Shown: in pieces, positions 36,732-44,379 of the stretch
Numbering within the stretch: position 1 is the stretch's first letter
Layout: every line of letters begins with the position of its first letter
Source: Periweissella fabalis
GTDB lineage: Bacteria > Bacillota > Bacilli > Lactobacillales > Lactobacillaceae
Length of the DNA stretch: 64,000 nt
NCBI RefSeq assembly: GCF_012396505.1
Contig: NZ_JAAXPN010000008.1
Location: 45,976 to 109,975 of the forward strand
Direction of reading: 5' to 3'
Program-made: the position numbers and the translations under genes
The notes under the pieces: model-generated
Told to the model about the DNA's origin: nothing
The model's input: only the letters and a program-made list of their open reading frames with translations
Databases searched by the model: none

Positions 36732-38168
36732 ATGAAAAAGACCAAGATTGTTGCAACACTTGGACCTGCAAGTTCTGATGTTGACACTATTGTTAGCTTG
36801 ATTGAAAACGGTGCAAATGTTTTCCGTTTCAATTTCTCACATGGTGATCACGAAGAACACCTCGGCCGTATGAACGCGGTTCGCGAAGCTGAAAAGATCA
36901 CAGGAAAGACTGTTGGTTTCTTACTTGATACTAAGGGTGCAGAAATCCGTACTACTAAGCAAGGTACTGAAACTGGTAAGATCGAATTTAACGCCGGTGA
37001 CCAATTACGTATTGGTATGGATGCTACTGCTGAAAAGCTTGGTAGCAAAGAAAAGATTTTTGTTACTTACGAAAATCTTTTTGACGACGTTCAAATCGGT
37101 GGCCACGTACTTTTCGATGATGGTCGTATTGACATGCAAATCGATGCTAAGGACGATGCAACTCGTGAATTAGTTGTAACTGTTCAAAACCCAGGTCTTC
37201 TTGGTTCACGTAAGGGTGTTAACGCACCTGGTGTTTCAATTAACTTACCTGGTATCACTGAAAAAGATGCTGATGACATCCGTTTTGGTCTTGACCAAGG
37301 CATTAGCTTCATTGCGGCTTCATTCGTTCGTAAGCCTGAAGACGTGCTTGAAATCCGTGCGTTGTTGAAGGAAAAGAACAAGGAAGACGTTCAAATCTTC
37401 CCTAAGATTGAATCACAAGAAGGTATCGACAACTGGGCTGAAATCGAAAAGGTTTCTGATGGTTTAATGATTGCTCGTGGGGACATGGGTATCGAAATTC
37501 CACCTGAAAATGTTCCTTTGGTTCAAAAAGACTTGATTCGTTCAATGAATGCTGCTGGTAAGGCAGTTATCACTTCAACTGATATGTTGGACTCAATGCA
37601 AGAAAAACCACGTCCAACACGTGCTGAAGCTTCTGACGTTGCCAATGCCGTATTTGATGGTACTGACGCAACGATGCTTTCAGGTGAATCAGCTAACGGT
37701 AACTACCCTAAGGAAGCTGTTGCTATGATGGCTAACATCAACATGAAAGCTGAATCAGCATTGGCTAAAAACGGTCGCATGGTTGATAACTTGTTTGATG
37801 CAACTGATGTTACTGAATCAGTTGCTGCGGCCGTTGCATCTGCTGCGAAGAACTTGAACATCAAGACTATCGTTGCTGCAACTGCTTCAGGTTACACTGC
37901 GAAGATGATTTCTAAGCACCGTCCAAATGCTGACATCTTAGCAATTACTTTCAGTGAACGCGTGCAACGTGCCTTGACAATGTCATGGGGTGTAGAACCA
38001 GTGATTACTGAAGAACCTGCTAACACAGATGAAATGATTGCCTTGGCTAAGAAGGTTGCGGTTGAACGCGGTCTTGCTAAGAAGGGTGATAACATCATCG
38101 TGACTGCTGGTATTCCAGTTGCTACTACTGGTACTACTAACATCATGACTATCCAAACGATTGATTAA
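36732..38168 (+). CDS. pyk: pyruvate kinase
   Basis: Glycolytic enzyme converting phosphoenolpyruvate and ADP to pyruvate and ATP, 478 aa. N-terminal KKTKIVATLGPASSD, FRFNFSHGDHEEH (K and phosphate region), a B domain (about 70-170), active-site IFPKIESQEGIDN and MIARGDMGIEIP, then the C-domain. The extra PEP-utiliser-like domain that lengthens pyruvate kinase to about 585 aa in many lactobacilli is absent. Codon use is highly biased. The AAGGAG site is 11 nt from the ATG. Confidence 0.97.
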   Translation: MKKTKIVATLGPASSDVDTIVSLIENGANVFRFNFSHGDHEEHLGRMNAVREAEKITGKTVGFLLDTKGAEIRTTKQGTETGKIEFNAGDQLRIGMDATAEKLGSKEKIFVTYENLFDDVQIGGHVLFDDGRIDMQIDAKDDATRELVVTVQNPGLLGSRKGVNAPGVSINLPGITEKDADDIRFGLDQGISFIAASFVRKPEDVLEIRALLKEKNKEDVQIFPKIESQEGIDNWAEIEKVSDGLMIARGDMGIEIPPENVPLVQKDLIRSMNAAGKAVITSTDMLDSMQEKPRPTRAEASDVANAVFDGTDATMLSGESANGNYPKEAVAMMANINMKAESALAKNGRMVDNLFDATDVTESVAAAVASAAKNLNIKTIVAATASGYTAKMISKHRPNADILAITFSERVQRALTMSWGVEPVITEEPANTDEMIALAKKVAVERGLAKKGDNIIVTAGIPVATTGTTNIMTIQTID

Positions 38169-38205
38169 TTAAATAAAGCAATGTTTGCTAATTTAGCGAA
38201 CATTG

Positions 38206-38240
38206 AAAAAGCCGATTACATTTTGTAATCGGCTTTTTCT
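38206..38240. terminator. bidirectional terminator between pyk and perR
   Basis: 15-bp stem AAAAAGCCGATTACA / TGTAATCGGCTTTTT with a 3-nt loop. The perR stop codon lies inside it. A second imperfect hairpin (CAATGTT..., 38179-38205) precedes it. Confidence 0.93.
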
Positions 38241-38698
38241 TTGCTATTTTTTTGCTTAGCTTGGCAAGTCGGGCAGACCCCAAAGACTTCGACGGCCGCA
38301 TGATCAATTTGATAATCAGTATGCGCTTGGGCGTGGTCTAAGAGTGGATTAAAACTAAAGTCAAAGACATCTTCAATCCGCCCACAAACACTACAGATGA
38401 CGTGATAATGGGGGTGTGCAAAGTAATCAAAGTGCTGCTTATCATCGTTACCAGCTAAATTGACGACGAGATGATGCTCAATAAATAAATCTAACGTATT
38501 ATAGACGGTCGCTAAGCTAAGATTAGTATCCGTCGCTTTCAAGGCATTAAATATTTCTTCTGCTGTCGGATGAGTGCGTTGCGTAATTAAATAGTTTAAA
38601 ATAAGCGAACGTTGACTGGTAATCCGAAGTCCTTTTTGGCGGAGAAAATCAAGAGCGTTTTCGAGTTCGTGAGTAGTCAATACGAGACCTTCTTTCAT
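38216..38698 (-). CDS. perR: Fur-family metalloregulator, PerR type
   Basis: Peroxide/metal-responsive repressor, 160 aa. An N-terminal winged helix (about 1-85; LRITSQRSLILNYL, LSLATVYNTLDLF) and a C-terminal dimer domain. Regulatory-site residues match those of Bacillus PerR: His in RTHPTAEEI, Asp in HFDYF, the two His of PHYH and Asp in GRIEDV. Two CxxC pairs (CSVC, CPTC) supply the structural zinc site. The Asp in HFDYF favours PerR over Fur. Its promoter region holds a 7-1-7 palindrome, so autoregulation is likely, along with control of the divergent VIT genes. Confidence 0.85.
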   Translation of the reverse strand: MKEGLVLTTHELENALDFLRQKGLRITSQRSLILNYLITQRTHPTAEEIFNALKATDTNLSLATVYNTLDLFIEHHLVVNLAGNDDKQHFDYFAHPHYHVICSVCGRIEDVFDFSFNPLLDHAQAHTDYQIDHAAVEVFGVCPTCQAKQKNSKEKADYKM

Positions 38699-38741
38699 GT
38701 AAATAGACCTTGTACTTTTATAAAAAAGTGCTACTCTTTAA

Positions 38742-38756
38742 TTAGAATAATTCTAA
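38742..38756. promoter_or_regulatory. Per/Fur-type operator
   Basis: TTAGAAT-A-ATTCTAA is a perfect 7-1-7 palindrome, differing from the PerR consensus TTATAATNATTATAA only at one symmetric position. It is 43 bp from the perR start and 44 bp from the first VIT gene, overlapping the -35 zone of the latter (a -10 candidate TATTAT is at 38776-38781). Confidence 0.8.
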
Positions 38757-38800
38757 ATAAGGAATATCCTAACTCTATTATAGCGTAAGAAGGGTAAAAA

Positions 38801-39508
38801 ATGAATGTAAAAGAAGAACCAATGCAACAGGTAAAAAAGATTAGTTTAGCACAAAAAATTAATATTCTGCGGGCTAGTGTTATGGGAGCTAATGACGGGA
38901 TTTTATCCGTGGCCGCCATTGTTATTGGGGTTGCTGGGGCACGAACAAGTAGTTTTGCAATTTTAATTTCGGGGTTAGCAGGGATGCTAGCTGGTACAGT
39001 TTCAATGGCGATGGGTGAATATGTATCGGTTAATTCGCAAAAAGACGCCCAAAAAGCGGCTATTCAAACTCAAGCAACCGCTTTAGAAGCTAATTATGAT
39101 GCTGAATACCAGTTTGTGGAACAAAAATACATTGAACAAGGCATTTCCGTATCTTTAGCCCAAAAAGCGACGGCAGAAATGATGACTGGGGATGCGTTAG
39201 CAACGGTTGTTCGTGAACGTTATGGATTTGAAATTAATGATTTTACTAATCCGTATGCAGCAGCGCTAGCTTCGATGATTTCCTTTCCATTAGGATCAAT
39301 TTTACCGTTAGTTGCGATTACCTTGTTGCCAAAAACATTTAATATTGGCGGGACATTTATTGCGGTGGCCATCGCCTTATTAATTACTGGTTACTTAGCC
39401 GCGCGCTTAGGGAATGCTGATCCTAAACGGGGGATGCTACGTAACTTTGTTAGTGGTGTTATAACGATGCTGGTAACGTTTTTAATGGGTTATTTTGTAG
39501 GATTATAA
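38801..39508 (+). CDS. VIT1/CCC1-family iron/manganese transporter (first copy)
   Basis: Membrane transporter of 235 aa; relatives move Fe2+ or Mn2+ out of the cytosol. Segment 1 carries RASVMGANDGILSVAAIVIG. The metal-binding face includes AMGEYVSVNSQ. A cytoplasmic domain (about 80-145) with acidic and Met residues precedes three further membrane segments. The start ATG follows AAGAAGGG. It lies divergent to perR behind the Per-type box, and the second copy follows 12 bp later. Confidence 0.9.
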   Translation: MNVKEEPMQQVKKISLAQKINILRASVMGANDGILSVAAIVIGVAGARTSSFAILISGLAGMLAGTVSMAMGEYVSVNSQKDAQKAAIQTQATALEANYDAEYQFVEQKYIEQGISVSLAQKATAEMMTGDALATVVRERYGFEINDFTNPYAAALASMISFPLGSILPLVAITLLPKTFNIGGTFIAVAIALLITGYLAARLGNADPKRGMLRNFVSGVITMLVTFLMGYFVGL

Positions 39509-39520
39509 TGGAGTGAAATT

Positions 39521-40195
39521 ATGGCTAAAAAACAAAATATGGATGAACGTTTAAATGCAATTCGGGCCGGTGTTTTAGGTTCAAATGATGGAATTTTAAC
39601 AGTTGTTGGAGTGTTGTTTAGTGTTGCTGCGGCCACTCCTAATCGGTTTACAATTTTACTAGCCGGATTTGCTGACTTAGTGGCATGTGCTTTTTCAATG
39701 GCTGGGGGTGAATATGCTTCAGTTAGCTCACAAAGTGACACTGAAAAAGCGGCAGTGGCTTTAGAAGCACATAACCTAAAGCATGATTATCAAAGTCAAT
39801 TAGCCGTGGTAGCTGACCACTATGTTAGTCGCGGTGTTAGTCAGACAACCGCAAATGCTATTGCGGAAGAATTATTAATGAAACAACCGTTAGCAACCGT
39901 TGTGAGTGTTAAATATAATATTGATTTGGGTCACTATATGAATCCGATTGAAGCGGCAGTGGCTTCGCTTGTGTCCGCCGCTTTAGCTGGCTTACTACCA
40001 TTAATTGCCATGCTCTTTTTACCACCCGATTTGCGTTTTTGGGGGACTATTGTAGTTACCGCTTTAACAGCAGGAATTATCGGTTATTTAAGTGCAAAGA
40101 TTGGACAGGGACTTGTACGACGTGCGATTATTAGGAATATAATCATAAGTATTATAACAATTGCTATTCATTATGGAATTGGCTTGCTTTTCTAA
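39521..40195 (+). CDS. VIT1/CCC1-family iron/manganese transporter (second copy)
   Basis: 224-aa paralogue of the preceding gene with the same layout: [32 protein letters not shown], a cytoplasmic domain with [19 protein letters not shown], and three C-terminal membrane segments. Identity to the first copy is moderate by eye, so the duplication is old. The two may form a heterodimer, or separate iron and manganese functions. ATGGAGTG provides the ribosome binding site. No terminator is evident before the mntH leader. Confidence 0.9.
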   Translation: MAKKQNMDERLNAIRAGVLGSNDGILTVVGVLFSVAAATPNRFTILLAGFADLVACAFSMAGGEYASVSSQSDTEKAAVALEAHNLKHDYQSQLAVVADHYVSRGVSQTTANAIAEELLMKQPLATVVSVKYNIDLGHYMNPIEAAVASLVSAALAGLLPLIAMLFLPPDLRFWGTIVVTALTAGIIGYLSAKIGQGLVRRAIIRNIIISIITIAIHYGIGLLF

Positions 40196-40233
40196 AAGTT
40201 ATGCATAATTTTTGTTTTGATTTAGTAATATAT

Positions 40234-40263
40234 TTTACAATAATGCTGATTATTCGGTATAAT
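40234..40263 (+). promoter_or_regulatory. sigma-A promoter of mntH
   Basis: TTTACA (40234-40239), 18-bp spacer, TATAAT (40258-40263). It is the strongest promoter-like sequence in this group and places the start of the leader near 40270. Confidence 0.7.
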
Positions 40264-40269
40264 TATTGT

Positions 40270-40425
40270 TGTCGTAGAAATTTACGATGCAGAATATCTG
40301 AAAGAGATCGTAGTCTGTCTGCAATTGGAGTTATGCAACGAATGTTCTCGAAGCGCATTAGATTGCAAAGTAATTTACTTTGTTCGACACGTACTAGGAA
40401 TTTCCTTTCAAAGAAGGAGGAGTTC
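40270..40425 (+). ncRNA. structured 5' leader of mntH, candidate cis-regulatory RNA
   Basis: About 155 nt separate the promoter from mntH. Visible helices: TCGTA/TACGA (40272-40287); P1 TGCAGA/TCTGCA (40288-40293, 40318-40323), enclosing ATCT/AGAT; P2 TGCAAT/ATTGCA (40320-40325, 40362-40367), which shares bases with P1 so the two exclude each other; CAAAGT/ACTTTG (40366-40382); and a final hairpin 40401-40420 in which TTTCCTT pairs with the AAGGAGG ribosome binding site. It does not match the yybP-ykoY manganese riboswitch pattern that I know. A start for mntH at 40201 would run through this leader and is rejected. Confidence 0.4.
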
Positions 40426-41793
40426 ATGACGAAAGAAGAAACACAAAACAAGTTTGCACTTGATGGCGATGCAGCGAGTTTGGAGGAAGTCAACGGATCC
40501 GTTGAAGTACCAAAAAATGCTGGTTTTTGGCGCACGCTGTTTGCATTTAGTGGACCAGGTGCCTTAGTTGCCGTGGGATATATGGATCCAGGTAACTGGA
40601 TTACCTCAATTGTTGGGGGAGCACAGTATCGTTATCTACTCTTATCTGTTGTTATTATTTCCGGAATTATCGCGATGATTATGCAATACATGGCTGCTAA
40701 ATTAGGGATTGTAACGCGGATGGATTTAGCCCAGGCAATTCGGCATCGAACTAACAAGCCAATCGGGTTTGTTTTATGGATTATGACGGAATTGGCGATT
40801 ATGGCAACTGATATTGCGGAAGTCATTGGGGGTGCAATCGCCCTTAACTTGCTTTTTGGCTTACCATTAGTTGTTGGGGTGATGTTAACAGTATTAGACG
40901 TGTTCTTGCTATTATTATTAACAAAATTAGGATTCCGTAAAATTGAAACAATTGTTATTACATTAATTTTATCAATTCTTGGGATTTTCCTTTACTTGGT
41001 GATTCTTTCAAAACCAAGCATTGCCGGTATCGCGGGTGGTATTTTACCCCGTCCCGAAATTTTCCACCATGATCAATTATTATTAGCATTGGGTATTATT
41101 GGGGCAACTGTGATGCCTCACAATTTGTATCTCCACTCATCAATTGCTCAAACGCGGGCAATTAATCATGAAGACCCAGCTGAAGTACGAAATGCGTTGC
41201 GTTTTACTACGTGGGATTCAAACATTCAATTAATTGGGGCAACCTTTATTAATGCATTGTTACTTATTTTAGGAGCAGCGTTGTTCTTTGGTCATGGTGA
41301 TCAATTGCAAGCGTTTGGGGATTTGTATCGCGCCTTGAGTGATAATAATATTGCTAAGGGAATTGCCTCGCCAGTCCTTTCAACCTTGTTTGCGATTGCT
41401 TTGTTGGCATCAGGTCAAAATGCAACCATTACAGGAACTTTGACAGGACAAATCGTTATGGAAGGTTTCATTCATTTGAAAATTCCAATGTGGGCTCGGC
41501 GGTTAATTACCCGGGTAATTGCCGTTGTACCAGTTATCATCGCAGCAATTGTCTGGGGTGGTACAGAAGGTGCGATGGATAATTTACTTGTCTATTCACA
41601 AGTCTTCTTATCAATTGCTTTGCCATTTACAATGATTCCATTGATTTGGTTTACTGGTTCAAAGAAAGTAATGGGTGAGTATGCTAATCCACTCTGGATT
41701 TCAATTATCGCTTGGATATCAGCAATTGGATTGACAATTTTGAATTTCCAATTAGTTATTAATATTGTCCAACAGTTAATTCGACTCTTTTAG
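40426..41793 (+). CDS. mntH: Nramp-family manganese/divalent metal transporter MntH
   Basis: Proton-coupled Mn2+ (Fe2+) importer, 455 aa from the ATG at 40426 (AAGGAGG, 5 nt upstream). Eleven or so membrane segments. Segment 1 holds the metal-binding DPGN ([12 protein letters not shown]), segment 6 [10 protein letters not shown], and the family transport signature lies between. A hydrophilic N-terminus (about 1-40) precedes segment 1. Manganese accumulation is a hallmark of lactobacilli. It neighbours the VIT transporters and perR, and usp follows 18 bp later. Confidence 0.95.
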   Translation: MTKEETQNKFALDGDAASLEEVNGSVEVPKNAGFWRTLFAFSGPGALVAVGYMDPGNWITSIVGGAQYRYLLLSVVIISGIIAMIMQYMAAKLGIVTRMDLAQAIRHRTNKPIGFVLWIMTELAIMATDIAEVIGGAIALNLLFGLPLVVGVMLTVLDVFLLLLLTKLGFRKIETIVITLILSILGIFLYLVILSKPSIAGIAGGILPRPEIFHHDQLLLALGIIGATVMPHNLYLHSSIAQTRAINHEDPAEVRNALRFTTWDSNIQLIGATFINALLLILGAALFFGHGDQLQAFGDLYRALSDNNIAKGIASPVLSTLFAIALLASGQNATITGTLTGQIVMEGFIHLKIPMWARRLITRVIAVVPVIIAAIVWGGTEGAMDNLLVYSQVFLSIALPFTMIPLIWFTGSKKVMGEYANPLWISIIAWISAIGLTILNFQLVINIVQQLIRLF

Positions 41794-41811
41794 GAAAGAA
41801 GGCCATGATAA

Positions 41812-42261
41812 ATGGGTGAAAATTTCTCATTACCAAAGCATAAAAATATTTTAGTGGGGGTTGATGATTCAGCGGACGCACAATTTGCATTTTTAAATGC
41901 GGTTAGCCACGCCCTCGAAGATGATTCACTATTACACATTGTAACGGTGTTAGAAACAGACACGCTAAATGTCTTTGAAGCTTTAGATAAAGAAAAATTA
42001 AAAGCCAAGCGTGCAAAAATTGAACAACGCTTGCATGAATATCAGCAACAAGCACTTGAAGCAGGTGTCAAAGAAGTTCATTTAGTATTTGCTGAAGGTG
42101 AACCTGGAGAAACGATTGTTAAAGATGTTATCCCAAATGTGCAACCGGATTTGGTAGTCGTTGGGGCTGCGGCAACTAAAAAAGGACTCGGAAAATACAT
42201 GGGTAGTCAAGCTGGATATGTGGCAAAATACTCACCAGTATCAGTCTTAGTCGTTCGCTAA
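41812..42261 (+). CDS. universal stress protein UspA family
   Basis: Cytoplasmic alpha/beta protein of 149 aa. NILVGVDDSADAQFAFLNAV begins the fold (about 13-32). The ATP-binding-type motif VGAAATKKGLGKYMGSQAGYV (about 118-138, G-x2-G-x9-GS pattern approximately kept) is near the C-terminus. Probably co-transcribed with mntH. Nucleotide-linked stress roles are known for the family; a specific link to manganese is inference from position. Confidence 0.88.
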   Translation: MGENFSLPKHKNILVGVDDSADAQFAFLNAVSHALEDDSLLHIVTVLETDTLNVFEALDKEKLKAKRAKIEQRLHEYQQQALEAGVKEVHLVFAEGEPGETIVKDVIPNVQPDLVVVGAAATKKGLGKYMGSQAGYVAKYSPVSVLVVR

Positions 42262-42320
42262 AAATAATTTACATATTAAGTGCTTTAACTAGTTAAGCCA
42301 ATGTAATAAAGTTTTATAAT

Positions 42321-42362
42321 ACTAAAAAGGCTGAAAGGAAAAATTCCCTCAGCCTTTTTAGT
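42321..42362. terminator. bidirectional terminator between usp and rnhC
   Basis: 14-bp outer stem ACTAAAAAGGCTGA / TCAGCCTTTTTAGT with an inner GGAA/TTCC pairing. Confidence 0.92.
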
Positions 42363-42431
42363 ATACATTTTGTAAATATGGTAAGTCGTTTTGAATATAT
42401 AATTAAATTAGCACACTGATAAAATTTTAAA

Positions 42432-43367
42432 TCAATTATTTTCGGCGATTGAATAGGCTTTTTTTGTGTTAGCAAAGTGTAATTTAGCGTATTGTCTCAA
42501 ATCTATACCTTGATGAAGTAGTTTAGCAGCTATTTTATCAACGTTCTTACCCGCACCAACGGGTAACTCACAATGGGCTTGAGCACTGAGTTCTTGCAAG
42601 GATTTAAGTTCAACGTAACGCGCAATGATTGAGGCTGCCGCAACGGCAACATGTAGTTGCTCGGCCTTTGTTGCAAAGTAGACATTCTCTTTGACCACAT
42701 AATTTAATTTACTTAAATAACGCCAATAAGTGTTAGCAGGTGTGAATTGATCGATTAAAATTGCATCAGGCATGTGTGGTGCTATTTTAGCTAAAACAGC
42801 ACTTAAAGCTCGATTATGACCATGTGCTTTAATTTCATTGGCATTCAAAGTTTGGTTGTATTGATTGTAAGTTGTCGGCATAATGTTAACAATGTGGTAC
42901 GGCAACATGTTGATTAATTTTTCAGCCAGACTAGCAATATTGGCATCAGTTAGGGTTTTTGAATCAGCAATACCTAGGCTTTGTAAGGTGGTAATTTGGT
43001 CTGGTGCAACATATACGGCAACCACAGTTAACGGGCCAAAATATGAACCAGTCCCAACTTCATCAGAGCCAAGCACTCCTAGTTGTGCAAGGTTATCAGG
43101 TAAGTTAGAGGGCACCGGATTAGTTTTAGCACGCTTAAGACTAGTTTGTTGCATACTATTAGTAGTTAATGCGTTTGATGCCCATTTTTGCGATTCAGCG
43201 AGTTCATTTTGACCTTGAAACATGACTTTACCAGATTTATAACCAGTGACCATCACACCAGATCCCTTATAGCGAAAAATCGCTCCAACTGGTACGGTAG
43301 TATTAGATGGATAATGCTGAGCGAAAGTTCTTAACTGATTAGTTGTAGTTTGAATAACAATCGACAC
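42432..43367 (-). CDS. rnhC: ribonuclease HIII
   Basis: Removes RNA from RNA-DNA hybrids; 311 aa. The N-terminal TBP-like substrate-binding domain (about 1-85) is followed by the RNase H fold with GSDEVGTGSYFGPL (catalytic Asp-Glu, near 98). Catalytic Asp residues follow in SLGIADSKTL and AILIDQF. The start is GTG with AAAGTGAG upstream. It is divergent from zapA, the usual Firmicutes arrangement (rnhC / zapA-cvpA-mutS2). Confidence 0.94.
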   Translation of the reverse strand: MSIVIQTTTNQLRTFAQHYPSNTTVPVGAIFRYKGSGVMVTGYKSGKVMFQGQNELAESQKWASNALTTNSMQQTSLKRAKTNPVPSNLPDNLAQLGVLGSDEVGTGSYFGPLTVVAVYVAPDQITTLQSLGIADSKTLTDANIASLAEKLINMLPYHIVNIMPTTYNQYNQTLNANEIKAHGHNRALSAVLAKIAPHMPDAILIDQFTPANTYWRYLSKLNYVVKENVYFATKAEQLHVAVAAASIIARYVELKSLQELSAQAHCELPVGAGKNVDKIAAKLLHQGIDLRQYAKLHFANTKKAYSIAENN

Positions 43368-43543
43368 GATATAAGCTCACTTTCTTTTTGAGGTAACAAC
43401 TCCAATTATACATAACAAATCAAGTTAAAATCAGATTTTATCATGATTATGTTTGGTTCAAGTGTCTTTTTTTTTGTATAATTAAAGTTAGGTGTGCAGT
43501 AGATGATAAATTTACTACCAAGATAATAAAGGACGGTTTGAAG

Positions 43544-43810
43544 ATGGCAGATGAAAAGCGTAGATATCGGGCCCGCTTAGGGGATCGAGATTTTACGATT
43601 GTCGGCAATAGTAGCATAGAGCATATGGCCGCAGTAACAAAAAAATTAAATGATGAACTAGACCAAATTCAAAAACTGGCACCAAAATTATCGCGACAAG
43701 ATCAAGCGTTGTTACTAGCGTTTAATTCGATTTCTGATCAATTGAAGATTCAAAACGAATTAGAAGAATTAACCGCTCCGGATAATATAGATTTGATTGA
43801 TGGAGAATAG
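43544..43810 (+). CDS. zapA: cell division protein ZapA
   Basis: FtsZ-ring stabilising protein, 88 aa from the ATG at 43544 (AAAGGACGG upstream; a TTG two codons earlier is too close). An N-terminal globular part (RYRARLGDRDFTIVGNSSIEHM) and a C-terminal coiled coil (about 45-85). Its stop is 4 bp before cvpA. Confidence 0.9.
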   Translation: MADEKRRYRARLGDRDFTIVGNSSIEHMAAVTKKLNDELDQIQKLAPKLSRQDQALLLAFNSISDQLKIQNELEELTAPDNIDLIDGE

Positions 43811-43813
43811 TCA

Positions 43814-44359
43814 ATGGTATTAGGAATTATTTTTGGCCTAGCTCTAGTATTGGCCTTTATGCAAGGTTATCGATATGGGTTAGTAAATACAATTGCGCGA
43901 GTAATTGGTTACGTTATTCTTGGTATAGTTTCATTATTATTTGCCCACCCATTAGGGTTGGTGATAACTAAATTCTTAGGTGACGCATTCGTAGCCTTTC
44001 GACCAGGAGCACCTAATCAGCTAGTTAATCAAGGTAGCCAATTTTTAGGTGCTGGTTTAGGATTTATGATTATTTATTTAATTGGGGGTATTTTTGTTCA
44101 CTCAATTTTACGGAGTTTACGGTTTATTAAAAAGATTCCGATTATAAATACTATTAACGCGATACTAGGTGGTGTTGTCAATCTAGTTTTAACGTACATC
44201 ATTAGTTTTTTTGCGTTACAACTATTATCAGTAATGAATATTGCATGGGTGCAACAACAATTTGTTGACGCTCCATTTTTAAATTCGATTTTAGATCAAA
44301 CACCGATTTTATCAAATGCCATTTATCAATGGTGGTTAAATGGTAATTTCCGTCTTTGA
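43814..44359 (+). CDS. cvpA: CvpA-family membrane protein
   Basis: 181-aa integral membrane protein with four hydrophobic segments (about 2-20, 26-47, 75-100, 118-142). Relatives are linked to colicin V export, envelope stress and purine operons; the molecular function is not settled. It is tightly coupled to zapA and followed 20 bp later by mutS2, a conserved trio. Confidence 0.88.
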   Translation: MVLGIIFGLALVLAFMQGYRYGLVNTIARVIGYVILGIVSLLFAHPLGLVITKFLGDAFVAFRPGAPNQLVNQGSQFLGAGLGFMIIYLIGGIFVHSILRSLRFIKKIPIINTINAILGGVVNLVLTYIISFFALQLLSVMNIAWVQQQFVDAPFLNSILDQTPILSNAIYQWWLNGNFRL

Positions 44360-44379
44360 TTAAATGAAAGGGTTAGATT

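Noticed and set aside
40256..40271. Degenerate Per-box-like sequence over the mntH -10
   Set aside because: Only about 10 of 14 positions fit, mostly explained by the TATAAT itself.
40201..40425. N-terminal extension of mntH (75 codons)
   Set aside because: It overlaps the promoter and leader, is Arg/Cys-rich unlike Nramp proteins, and a strong ribosome binding site marks the ATG at 40426.
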